Shown: positions 1 through 5,401 of the stretch, piece after piece
Numbering within the stretch: position 1 is the stretch's first letter
Layout: the number at the start of each line of letters is the position of its first letter
Assembly: GCA_030740135.1 (NCBI GenBank)
Contig: JASLXW010000079.1
Span: 1-5,401 of the forward strand
DNA from: Nitrospinota bacterium
GTDB taxonomy: Bacteria; UBA8248; JACPRG01
DNA length: 5,401 nucleotides
Direction of reading: 5' to 3'
Translations under genes and position numbers: made by a program
Notes under the pieces: generated by a model
Database searches by the model: none
Told to the model about the DNA's origin: nothing
The model's input: only the letters and a program-made list of their open reading frames with translations

Positions 1-31
1 AAGTCCCGAGGGGTGGTGGGTCGGCTGATCC
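1..31. other. Short tail after the SDR gene
   Basis: The 31 bp downstream of the SDR stop contain no recognisable gene start, terminator stem or repeat. The next feature lies outside the window. Confidence 0.5.
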
Positions 32-784
32 TCAGTGCACGAGAAATCCCCCGTCCGCGACGAGGTTGTGGCCGGTGACGTAGCTGGAGGCGTCGCTCGC
101 GAGAAAGAGAATGGCTTCGGCGATCTCTTCCGGCCTGCCGAGGCGGCCCATCGGGACGTCGGCCAAGCGGGTTTCCAGCATGGCGGGGTTCGCGTGGTAG
201 GTGCCCGCCAGGCCCTCCGTGTCGGTGGGGCCGGGGGCGACGGAGTTGACCCGGATGTTCTTCTCGGCCAGCTCGAACGCCAGCGCCCGGGTCATGTTCA
301 CAACCGCTCCTTTGGCGAGGCAATAGGCCGAGAGCTTGGCGGCGCCCACGAAACCGAGCTGGGAGGAGATGTAGATCACCGCGCCGCCGCCGCGCGCCTC
401 CATGTGGGGGACGGCCTTCTGCGTCAGGAAGTAGTAGGACGTGACGTTGACCTCGAGGGCGCGGCGGAACTCCTCGATCTCCACCTCCAGGAACGGCCTG
501 GTCAGCCGCTGGATGTGGGGAACGACGAGGACGTCAATCCCCCCGAAACGCTCGACCGTCCGGGACACGAAGGCGTCCATGGCGGCGGGGTCGGACGCGT
601 CGTGGACCGCGGCGATCACGTCCGCGCCCAGGCCGCGGCATTCCTCCTCCACGCCCGACAGGGCCTCCCCGTCGAGGTCGATGAGCGTCAGGCCCGCCCC
701 CGCCCGGGCGAAGCGGACGGCCGCCCCCTTCCCGATCCCCATCGCGGCGCCCGTGATGACGGCGGTTTTCCCTTTCAGGCTCAT
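32..784 (-). CDS. SDR family NAD(P)-dependent oxidoreductase (classical type)
   Basis: A 250-residue protein, the normal length for a classical short-chain dehydrogenase/reductase, which interconverts an alcohol and a carbonyl with NAD(P) in the cytosol. Visible motifs: the cofactor glycine motif TGAAMGIG (11-18); Asp36 at the end of strand beta-2, which in this family favours NAD over NADP; Asn113, Ser141, Tyr154 and Lys158 as the catalytic tetrad, with YCLAK as the YxxxK motif; APG at 183-185; and a C-terminal VTG...DGG segment (236-246). The motif usually reading NNAG after strand beta-4 is replaced by VPHI (88-91), which is unusual. The ATG start is supported by a strong Shine-Dalgarno sequence 6 nt upstream and by alignment of the glycine motif near the N-terminus. 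It lies downstream of the iron alcohol dehydrogenase across a 241-bp gap. The family is certain; the substrate cannot be read from sequence. Confidence 0.95.
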   Translation of the reverse strand: MSLKGKTAVITGAAMGIGKGAAVRFARAGAGLTLIDLDGEALSGVEEECRGLGADVIAAVHDASDPAAMDAFVSRTVERFGGIDVLVVPHIQRLTRPFLEVEIEEFRRALEVNVTSYYFLTQKAVPHMEARGGGAVIYISSQLGFVGAAKLSAYCLAKGAVVNMTRALAFELAEKNIRVNSVAPGPTDTEGLAGTYHANPAMLETRLADVPMGRLGRPEEIAEAILFLASDASSYVTGHNLVADGGFLVH

Positions 785-790
785 CGATCT

Positions 791-797
791 CTCCTTT
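791..797 (-). promoter_or_regulatory. Ribosome binding site of the SDR gene
   Basis: On the minus strand the sequence AAAGGAG sits 6 nt before the ATG at 784. It is a near-consensus Shine-Dalgarno and the strongest in the window. It fixes the SDR start and shows that the gene can be translated independently of its upstream neighbour. A near-direct repeat (see 780-811) flanks it on both sides. Confidence 0.8.
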
Positions 798-870
798 TCT
801 CAATCGATCTCAGATGATTCCGATGTCCCATTGGGTGTCATTGTCAGCGGGTTGGCAATCTGAACATCGT

Positions 871-899
871 GTGCCACTGGCAGCTTGCCTGCCAGTGCC
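871..899 (+). repeat. Hairpin repeat unit A (REP-like)
   Basis: A 29-bp unit whose core is a perfect 9-bp inverted repeat, CACTGGCAG (875-883) and CTGCCAGTG (889-897), around a 5-nt loop. It matches unit B, read on the opposite strand, at 23 of 29 positions, and all six differences are transitions. The size, stem-loop shape and extragenic location resemble REP-type (repetitive extragenic palindromic) elements. Whether it is dispersed elsewhere in the genome cannot be seen here. Confidence 0.7.
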
Positions 900-928
900 G
901 CCTTTTCTGGTTTAGCGATACAATTGGA

Positions 929-957
929 GGCACTAGCGGACGAGCCGCCAGTGGCGC
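929..957 (-). repeat. Hairpin repeat unit B, inverted partner of unit A
   Basis: Read on the minus strand this 29-bp unit begins GCGCCACTGGC and ends CGCTAGTGCC. Its core arms, CACTGGCGG and CCGCTAGTG, are 9 bp long with a 5-nt loop, the same geometry as unit A. In the minus-strand transcript the only non-Watson-Crick position is a G-U wobble, so the fold is kept. Units A and B point toward each other across a 29-bp spacer (900-928), making an 87-bp symmetric element resembling a paired REP (BIME-like) or a very small MITE-like inverted structure. Confidence 0.7.
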
Positions 958-959
958 CC

Positions 960-971
960 CTTCTTAAGAAG
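960..971. repeat. 12-bp perfect palindrome CTTCTTAAGAAG
   Basis: CTTCTTAAGAAG is its own reverse complement over 12 bp and is AT-rich inside a GC-rich background. It lies 2 bp outside hairpin unit B. It could be a dimeric protein-binding site or part of the insertion-like repeat structure; no specific regulator can be named. Confidence 0.45.
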
Positions 972-984
972 TCGGGTGCGCGGA

Positions 985-1015
985 GAACGGGCGATCATGC
1001 CTCACTCGCCCGTTC
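985..1015 (-). terminator. Hairpin after the iron alcohol dehydrogenase; possible terminator or mRNA-stabilising stem
   Basis: A perfect 10-bp inverted repeat, GAACGGGCGA (985-994) and TCGCCCGTTC (1006-1015), encloses an 11-nt loop. On the minus strand it begins about 10 nt after the dehydrogenase TGA, the usual place for a 3' end structure. No run of U follows the stem in the minus-strand direction, so it is not a classical intrinsic terminator. It could instead protect the 3' end of the hyuA-hyuB-dehydrogenase mRNA or act weakly. Confidence 0.45.
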
Positions 1016-1025
1016 GTCCCCTGTC

Positions 1026-2192
1026 TCATTGGACTTCCTGCCAGATTCGCTCAACGTCCTCCCGGTCCACCGGGCGGGGATTCGTCCGGCGCTGGAAGCT
1101 GTTGAGGATGGTCTCCAGGATGTTCTCGGGCAGGACCGCCGAGCGCTCGATCTCCGAGAGCCTGCGCGGCGCCCCGGCTTGATCCGCCAAGCGCGCGATG
1201 GCGTCCGCCAGGGCCTCGGCCGTCATCTTTTGAGGCCGGTCCCCTTCAGACCAAAGGGCGGGGGCCAGCACCTCCGCCAGAAGCGCGTAATCCTTCTCGA
1301 CCGCCGACGCGTTGAACCGGATCACGTGGGGCATGAACATGGCGCACGCCGCGCCATGGGGGATCTGTGTCATGGCCCCGAACGGGTGGGCCAGGGCATG
1401 GACGAGACCGAGGCCGGCGTTCGACATGGACATCCCCGCCATGCAGCTGGCAAAGATCATGGTTTCCGACGCGCCGGGATCGCTCCGATCCTTCAGGTAT
1501 CGGTGGAGTCCGTCGGCCCATCGGCCCGCTGCGCCCAAAGCGAGCGTCTCGGTCATCAGGGTCCGCCCATTGGAGACATAGGACTCGACGATATGGCTCA
1601 GGGCGTCCAGGGTGGAGTGAGCCGCCACCGTCGGGGGCAGGCCGGCCAGAACCTCCGGGTCCAGGACGGCCAGTCGGGGGCGGATGGCCGGACAGATCAC
1701 GACGAACTTGTTTCGACGCTTCGGGTCGGTGATGACCGCGGCCGCGCCCACCTCGCTCCCCGTTCCGGCGGTGGTCGGGATGGCGACGAGGGAAGGCGGG
1801 GAGACCGGGTAGGCTTCCCGCGGTCCTTCATAATCCACGGCCGTTCCGCCGTTCGCCGCGACGACAGCGGCGGCCTTCGCCGCGTCGATCGAGCTCCCTC
1901 CGCCCAGTCCGATGAAGCCGTCCGAGCCGGATTCCCGGTAGGCCTCCGCCGCCGCCTGGACGACGCCGACGGGCGGATCGGCCGCGGCGTCCCGGAAGGT
2001 GGAGACCTTCAGGCCGGCCTCTTCTAGGCCGGAGACGACGCGGTCGAGGATTCCCGACCCGGCGACGCCGGGGTCGGTGACGACGAGCGGTCTGTGAATG
2101 CCGATCTTCAGGACCTCGGGTCCGATCTGCGTAGAAGACCCGGCGCCCGAGAGGATTGCGTCCGGCGTCTGAAACGGTGGCGTGTTCGTCAT
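1026..2192 (-). CDS. Iron-containing (group III) alcohol dehydrogenase
   Basis: A 388-residue protein, the typical length for the family that includes lactaldehyde reductase FucO and related alcohol dehydrogenases. It interconverts alcohols and aldehydes or ketones with NAD(P), using a divalent metal, in the cytosol. Domain order: an N-terminal dinucleotide-binding part with VVTDPG (Asp40, in the place of the residue linked to NAD preference in FucO), GGGSSID (97-103) and PTTAGTGSE (139-147), then an all-alpha metal domain. Predicted metal ligands are Asp196, His200, His265 and His279, all present with family spacing; His269 matches the conserved active-site histidine in HALAHPFG. The ATG is supported by GGAG 8 nt upstream. 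It follows hyuB by 36 bp, so co-transcription is likely. The substrate is unknown; maleylacetate reductase is a related alternative but is usually shorter. Confidence 0.94.
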   Translation of the reverse strand: MTNTPPFQTPDAILSGAGSSTQIGPEVLKIGIHRPLVVTDPGVAGSGILDRVVSGLEEAGLKVSTFRDAAADPPVGVVQAAAEAYRESGSDGFIGLGGGSSIDAAKAAAVVAANGGTAVDYEGPREAYPVSPPSLVAIPTTAGTGSEVGAAAVITDPKRRNKFVVICPAIRPRLAVLDPEVLAGLPPTVAAHSTLDALSHIVESYVSNGRTLMTETLALGAAGRWADGLHRYLKDRSDPGASETMIFASCMAGMSMSNAGLGLVHALAHPFGAMTQIPHGAACAMFMPHVIRFNASAVEKDYALLAEVLAPALWSEGDRPQKMTAEALADAIARLADQAGAPRRLSEIERSAVLPENILETILNSFQRRTNPRPVDREDVERIWQEVQ

Positions 2193-2200
2193 GGCCCTTT

Positions 2201-2204
2201 CTCC
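2201..2204 (-). promoter_or_regulatory. Ribosome binding site of the iron alcohol dehydrogenase gene
   Basis: On the minus strand GGAG lies 8 nt before the ATG at 2192, inside the short hyuB-to-dehydrogenase spacer. It supports this start and shows that the gene has its own translation signal rather than relying on coupling to hyuB. Confidence 0.65.
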
Positions 2205-2228
2205 AGACAGGTCATTGGAGTCCGTTCG

Positions 2229-3833
2229 TCATTCCTTCGGGGGCGAGCCCTCCGCCTCCTCGGGCGGTCCGTATCCCCCGCCGCCGGAGCTCTCCATCAG
2301 GACGATGTCCCCCTCGGTGAGCGTGAGGCTTTCCTTTCCGCGGATCGGCCGCTCGCCGGGGCCGGGGTTCAGGGTGACGCGGAACGTTTGGCCCGGCTCG
2401 CCGCCGAACGCGCCCCAGGGCGGGACCTGCCGCCTTTCGAGCATGGTCGTGACGCGCGCTTCGGAGGCCAGCATCCGGTAGCGCCGCCGGATGCCGAGGC
2501 CCCCCCGTCTCCGCCCGGCCCCCGCGCTTCCGTCCCGCAGCGCATACAACTCGACCCGCATGGGATACTCGGTCTCGAGGACCTCGACGGGGGTGTTCAT
2601 CACGTTGCTCATGTGGACCCGCGTGGCGTTGCTCCCGTCCCGGTGGGCGGCCGCGCCCGCGCCGCCGCCGTGGACTTCGTAGAGGATGAACGTCGAGCCG
2701 TCCGGCTTCTTTCCGCTGAACAGCGTGAGGCCCGAGGTCGCCGGCCCGCCCGCGGTGAGCCGGTCGGGCAGGACCGGGGCCAGCGCTCGGAAGACGGCGT
2801 CCACGATCACCTGAGACGTCTCATGGTTCCCGCCCACCCGGGGGGCCTCCCGTCCCGGGTTGACCAGGGTGTTCTCCGGCGCGTGGACGGCGAGGGGCCG
2901 GCAGCAGCCGTCGTTCATGGGGATGCCCCGGCCCACGAGGACGCGCATGCTGTAAAAGACGGACGCCGCCGCGATGAAGGGGGTCGTGTTGATGGGGAAG
3001 GGGACCGGGGGGGCCGTGCCGGTGAAGTCGAACGCCGCCCGGTCCCCCTCGATGCGAATGGTCAGACGGATGGGCAGCGGCGCCCCCCCTTCCTCCATGC
3101 TGTCCATGAATTCCTCCGCCTCGTACACCCCGTCCGGGATGGCGGCGATCTCCCGCCGCATCCGGGTCTCAGATTCCTCCTGCATCCGCTCGAAGGCCGC
3201 CAGGGTCGTTTCGCGCCCCCACTGGCCGAAGATGTCGAACAGGCGCGATTCCGCCACGGTCTGGCCGGCGTATTGCCCGAGGATGTCGCCCTCCCGCTCT
3301 TCCCGGTCCCGAACGTTCTCCAGAATGAAATCCAGCGTCTCCCGAACGGGACGGTCCGCCGCAAATATCTTGACCGGGGGGATTCGCAGCCCCTCCTGGT
3401 AGGTCTCCGTGGCGTCCGGAACGTAGCTTCCGGGCAGCGCCCCGCCGGTGTCCGGCCAGTGGGCGAGACAGACGGCGAAGGCGGACAGCGCTCCGTCGTA
3501 AAACACCGGCCGGATCGCCTTGACGTCGGGCAGGTGGTTGCCGCCGATCTCGGGCAGGTTCGTCAGGTACACGTCGCCGGGACGCAGGTCTTCCGGGGAG
3601 ACGACCTTGAGAAACTCCTTCACCGTGAAGGCCATGACGCCCAGGTGGACGGGCGTGTCCTGCCCCTGCGCGATGACCCGCCCTTGGGCGTCGGTCAGGA
3701 CGCAAGAGAGGTCCCCCGCCTCCTTTAGCAGGGGCGCCCGCGCCGAGCGCATGACGATGAAGCGCATCTCCTCCGAGGTTGCGAGGACGGCGTTGCGGAT
3801 CAGCTCCAGCGTGACGGGATCGATGCGGCTCAT
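2229..3833 (-). CDS. hyuB: Hydantoinase B / acetone carboxylase alpha family catalytic subunit (HyuB-like)
   Basis: A 534-residue protein of usual length for HyuB-type subunits, which pair with an ATP-hydrolysing HyuA subunit to open cyclic amides or carboxylate ketones. Family landmarks run the full length: DPVTLELIRN (5-14), GDVYLTN (86-92), GGNHLPDVK (97-105), AHWPDTGG (124-131), QEGLRIPP (146-153), ENVRDREEREGD (172-183), HGGGAG (388-393), EYPMRVE (422-428), RRRGGLG (441-447) and a C-terminal SSGGGGYGPP (515-524). His100, Asp103 and His125 have the spacing I recall for metal ligands in acetone carboxylase alpha, suggesting a metal site. The usual NDPY is NLPE here (92-95). I chose the ATG overlapping the hyuA stop because the family motif starts right after it; an in-frame start at 3911 would add 26 unrelated residues inside hyuA. 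The actual substrate, hydantoin, oxoproline or ketone, is undetermined. Confidence 0.93.
   Translation of the reverse strand: MSRIDPVTLELIRNAVLATSEEMRFIVMRSARAPLLKEAGDLSCVLTDAQGRVIAQGQDTPVHLGVMAFTVKEFLKVVSPEDLRPGDVYLTNLPEIGGNHLPDVKAIRPVFYDGALSAFAVCLAHWPDTGGALPGSYVPDATETYQEGLRIPPVKIFAADRPVRETLDFILENVRDREEREGDILGQYAGQTVAESRLFDIFGQWGRETTLAAFERMQEESETRMRREIAAIPDGVYEAEEFMDSMEEGGAPLPIRLTIRIEGDRAAFDFTGTAPPVPFPINTTPFIAAASVFYSMRVLVGRGIPMNDGCCRPLAVHAPENTLVNPGREAPRVGGNHETSQVIVDAVFRALAPVLPDRLTAGGPATSGLTLFSGKKPDGSTFILYEVHGGGAGAAAHRDGSNATRVHMSNVMNTPVEVLETEYPMRVELYALRDGSAGAGRRRGGLGIRRRYRMLASEARVTTMLERRQVPPWGAFGGEPGQTFRVTLNPGPGERPIRGKESLTLTEGDIVLMESSGGGGYGPPEEAEGSPPKE
3830..3833 (-). promoter_or_regulatory. 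ATGA stop/start overlap coupling hyuA to hyuB
   Basis: The hyuA TGA (3832-3830) and the hyuB ATG (3833-3831) share four bases, ATGA. Only a weak purine stretch (GGATGAAG) precedes this ATG, so hyuB is probably translated by ribosomes finishing hyuA. That fits two subunits needed in equal amounts for one complex. Confidence 0.8.
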
Positions 3834-5401
3834 GGCTTCATCCGAAGGATCAGGCGCCCCCGGCCGTCCACCGTGAGCGACCGGCCGGGCGGCAAGACCG
3901 TAACGGACCATTCATCCTCGACGACGGCCGGCCCTTCGATCCGGTTGTCCGGGCCCAGGGCGGCGCGGTTCAGGATGGGCGTTTCAATCCGGTCGCCGTC
4001 GAAATCCACCTCGCGGCGGCCCGCTTCGCGCTCCACCGCCGCGTCCGGGCGGCGCTCCCCCGCGGTCCGGACTTCCGTTGTCACGACGGCGGCGACCCGG
4101 ACGTTCACGCACTCGACGGCCTCTTCCGTCACGTAGTGGTAGAGCGCCTCGTGCTCCCGATTGAACGCGCCCCGGACTTCGTCGGCCGACCAGCCGTTCA
4201 CCCCGGTCAGGGGGATCTCGATCTCGTAGTTCTGCCGCTTGTAGCGGAGGTCCAGGGAGGGCCGGACTTGGATCGAATCCGGCGCGTGCCCCTCTTCGAT
4301 GAGGAGGTCCCGGGTGGCCCCCAGGAGATCATCCCACAGGGGTTTCAGCGCCTCCGGCGAGAGGTCCTCCAGGAATACGGGGTGGGTTCTGACGGCTTCG
4401 TAGCGCAGGTCGGACGTGAGGCACCCCAGGGCGGAGAAGACCGACGAGCCGGCCGGCACGATCACGGTCTCCATGTCGAGCGCCCCCGCCAGGGAGGCCG
4501 CATGGACCGGCCCCACGCCTCCGTAGGCCACGAGCGCTCCTTCGCGAACGTCGCGGCCCCGCTTGATCGAGACGAGCCGGAGCGCGCCCAGGACGTTCGC
4601 CTCGGCGATGGCGACGATGCCCCTCGCGGTCTCCTCCAGGGTCATCCCCAGCGCCCCGGCGAGGCGGCCCACCGCTTCCTCCGCCGTCTCGCGGCGCAGG
4701 CGAATCTTCCCGCCCAGGACGGCGTCGGGGTTGAGACGGCCGAGGAGCAGGTTGGCGTCGGTCAGCGTGGGCTCCATTCCCCCGAGGCCGTAACAGGCCG
4801 GTCCCGGGTTCGCGCCCGCGCTTCGGGGACCGACGTGGAGGGCCCCCACGTCGTCCGTCCAGGCCAGCGAGCCCCCGCCGGCGCCGATGCTCTCGACCGC
4901 GACCGACCGCAGCCGGAAGGGCTGGCCGGCGACCTCTCTTTGGGCCATGAGCTCGGCGCGGCCGTCTTCGATGAGGCAAACATCCGTTGTCGTGCCCCCC
5001 ATGTCCAGGGCCAAGGCGCGGCCGCACCCCAACTCCCGCGTCAGGGCGCAGACCGCCGTTACGCCCGCCGCCGGGCCGGACATGACGAGGTTCAAGGGCT
5101 TTCGCCGCACGGCGGATTCGGACATCATCCCGCCGTTGGACTGGACGAGGTGGAGATGGGCGTCCCGGCCCGCCAGGTCGGTGTCCAGGTGAGAGAGAAA
5201 ACCCGAGATGATGGGCATCAGGTAGGCGTTTAGAACGGTCGTCAGGGCGCGCTCGTATTCCCGGAACTCGGCGTTGACTTCGGACGAGAGGCTGACGTGG
5301 GGGAACGCCTCCCGTAAGGCGTCGCCCAGGGTTTTTTCATGCGCCGGGCTCGCGTAGGCGTGGAGCAGGCAGACGGCCACCGACTCGACCTCGGCATCCT
5401 T
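3830..5401 (-). CDS. hyuA: Hydantoinase A / 5-oxoprolinase family ATPase subunit (HyuA-like), partial at 5' end
   Basis: The frame is open to the window edge, giving 523 visible residues; family members are about 650-700, so the start and some 130-180 residues (hydantoinase/oxoprolinase N-terminal domain) lie outside. A GTG at 5380 is internal: VAVCLLHAYASPAHE there is a mid-protein family motif and the frame continues upstream to the edge. In visible numbering, QSNGG (87-91), the nucleotide-binding LALDMGGTTTDV (130-141) typical of the actin-like ATPase fold, SIGAGGGS (171-178), AGANPGPACYG (195-205), AYGGVGPVHA (292-301) and PAGSSVFSALG (316-326) are all present, followed by a C-terminal domain ending EGPAVVEDEW...VLPPG (489-506). 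It likely supplies ATP-dependent phosphorylation of the substrate for HyuB. One family position, usually Gly in YGY, reads YHY (421-423). Substrate class cannot be decided. Confidence 0.93.
   Translation of the reverse strand, partial: KDAEVESVAVCLLHAYASPAHEKTLGDALREAFPHVSLSSEVNAEFREYERALTTVLNAYLMPIISGFLSHLDTDLAGRDAHLHLVQSNGGMMSESAVRRKPLNLVMSGPAAGVTAVCALTRELGCGRALALDMGGTTTDVCLIEDGRAELMAQREVAGQPFRLRSVAVESIGAGGGSLAWTDDVGALHVGPRSAGANPGPACYGLGGMEPTLTDANLLLGRLNPDAVLGGKIRLRRETAEEAVGRLAGALGMTLEETARGIVAIAEANVLGALRLVSIKRGRDVREGALVAYGGVGPVHAASLAGALDMETVIVPAGSSVFSALGCLTSDLRYEAVRTHPVFLEDLSPEALKPLWDDLLGATRDLLIEEGHAPDSIQVRPSLDLRYKRQNYEIEIPLTGVNGWSADEVRGAFNREHEALYHYVTEEAVECVNVRVAAVVTTEVRTAGERRPDAAVEREAGRREVDFDGDRIETPILNRAALGPDNRIEGPAVVEDEWSVTVLPPGRSLTVDGRGRLILRMKP

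Larger units (their letters stand above)
785..1025. other. 241-bp hairpin-rich intergenic gap
   Basis: This is the only substantial non-coding stretch, between the stop of the iron alcohol dehydrogenase and the start of the SDR. From right to left it holds a perfect 10-bp hairpin (985-1015), a 12-bp palindrome (960-971), an inverted pair of 29-bp hairpin repeats (871-957), then about 70 bp of less GC-rich sequence leading to the SDR ribosome binding site. No convincing sigma-70 promoter was found in that leader: CTGACA on the minus strand resembles a -35 box but no -10 box follows at the right distance. No credible small ORF with a ribosome binding site was seen. Confidence 0.7.

Noticed and set aside
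801..870. A sigma-70 promoter for the SDR gene in the leader
   Set aside because: Only a -35-like CTGACA is seen on the minus strand; no acceptable -10 hexamer follows at 16-18 bp, so I did not annotate a promoter.
885..2027. A 380-codon open frame on the plus strand opposite the dehydrogenase and gap
   Set aside because: It has low-complexity Arg/Gly/His-rich composition, no motif, and runs across both the hairpin repeats and the antisense of a well-supported gene, so it is a shadow frame.
2201..2220. A 5-bp inverted repeat (CTCCA/TGGAG) that could mask the dehydrogenase ribosome binding site
   Set aside because: Five base pairs with a 10-nt loop is weak and easily expected by chance; no further pairing extends it.
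2094..3728. A 544-codon open frame on the plus strand opposite hyuB and the start of the dehydrogenase
   Set aside because: It is antisense to genes with clear full-length family motifs, is dominated by Arg, Gly, Pro, Asp and His as expected for a GC-rich shadow frame, and shows no domain motif.
3834..3911. An N-terminally extended hyuB start at 3911
   Set aside because: The extra 26 residues overlap hyuA coding sequence and have no family resemblance, whereas the ATG at 3833 gives the canonical HyuB N-terminus and an ATGA overlap.
4136..5233. A 365-codon open frame on the plus strand opposite hyuA
   Set aside because: It is the complement of conserved HyuA sequence, has no recognisable motif, and its length is explained by high G+C content.
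5378..5380. GTG at 5380 as the true start of hyuA
   Set aside because: The frame stays open to the window edge, the residues there match the middle of the HyuA family, and the N-terminal domain would be missing.

Overview
This is a GC-rich bacterial window (roughly two thirds G+C by eye, with strong G/C preference at third codon positions). All convincing genes lie on the minus strand, so the biological reading order runs from right to left. No rRNA, tRNA, CRISPR array, integrase or transposase gene is visible. The composition and gene types would fit a soil or sediment heterotroph or an uncultured high-GC lineage, but nothing here fixes the taxon.

Layout in transcription order: (1) 5401-3830, the C-terminal three quarters of a HyuA-type ATPase subunit (hydantoinase A / 5-oxoprolinase / acetone carboxylase beta family), cut by the right edge. 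(2) 3833-2229, a complete HyuB-type catalytic subunit (hydantoinase B family), overlapping hyuA by an ATGA stop/start. (3) 2192-1026, an iron-containing (group III) alcohol dehydrogenase, 36 bp after hyuB. (4) A 241-bp gap at 1025-785, the only sizeable non-coding stretch. It holds a perfect 10-bp hairpin just after the dehydrogenase, a 12-bp palindrome, and an inverted pair of related 29-bp hairpin repeats forming a compact 87-bp element. (5) 784-32, a short-chain dehydrogenase/reductase (SDR). (6) 31-1, a tail with nothing recognisable.

How they may work together: HyuA/HyuB proteins form ATP-dependent complexes that either open cyclic amides (N-methylhydantoin, 5-oxoproline) or, in the acetone and acetophenone carboxylase branch, carboxylate ketones. 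Next to two NAD(P)-type alcohol/carbonyl oxidoreductases, a plausible but unproven reading is a catabolic cluster in which an alcohol is oxidised to a carbonyl compound that the HyuAB complex then activates. Hydantoin-type hydrolysis remains equally possible from sequence alone. hyuA, hyuB and the iron dehydrogenase look like one transcription unit. The SDR may be the last gene of that unit or separately expressed, because the hairpin-rich gap separates it.

The most unusual points are the inverted hairpin-repeat pair in the gap, the SDR's loss of the normally conserved NNAG motif, and a changed NDPY motif in HyuB. The window is otherwise ordinary metabolic sequence, and I see no clear sign of a new defence or mobile system.
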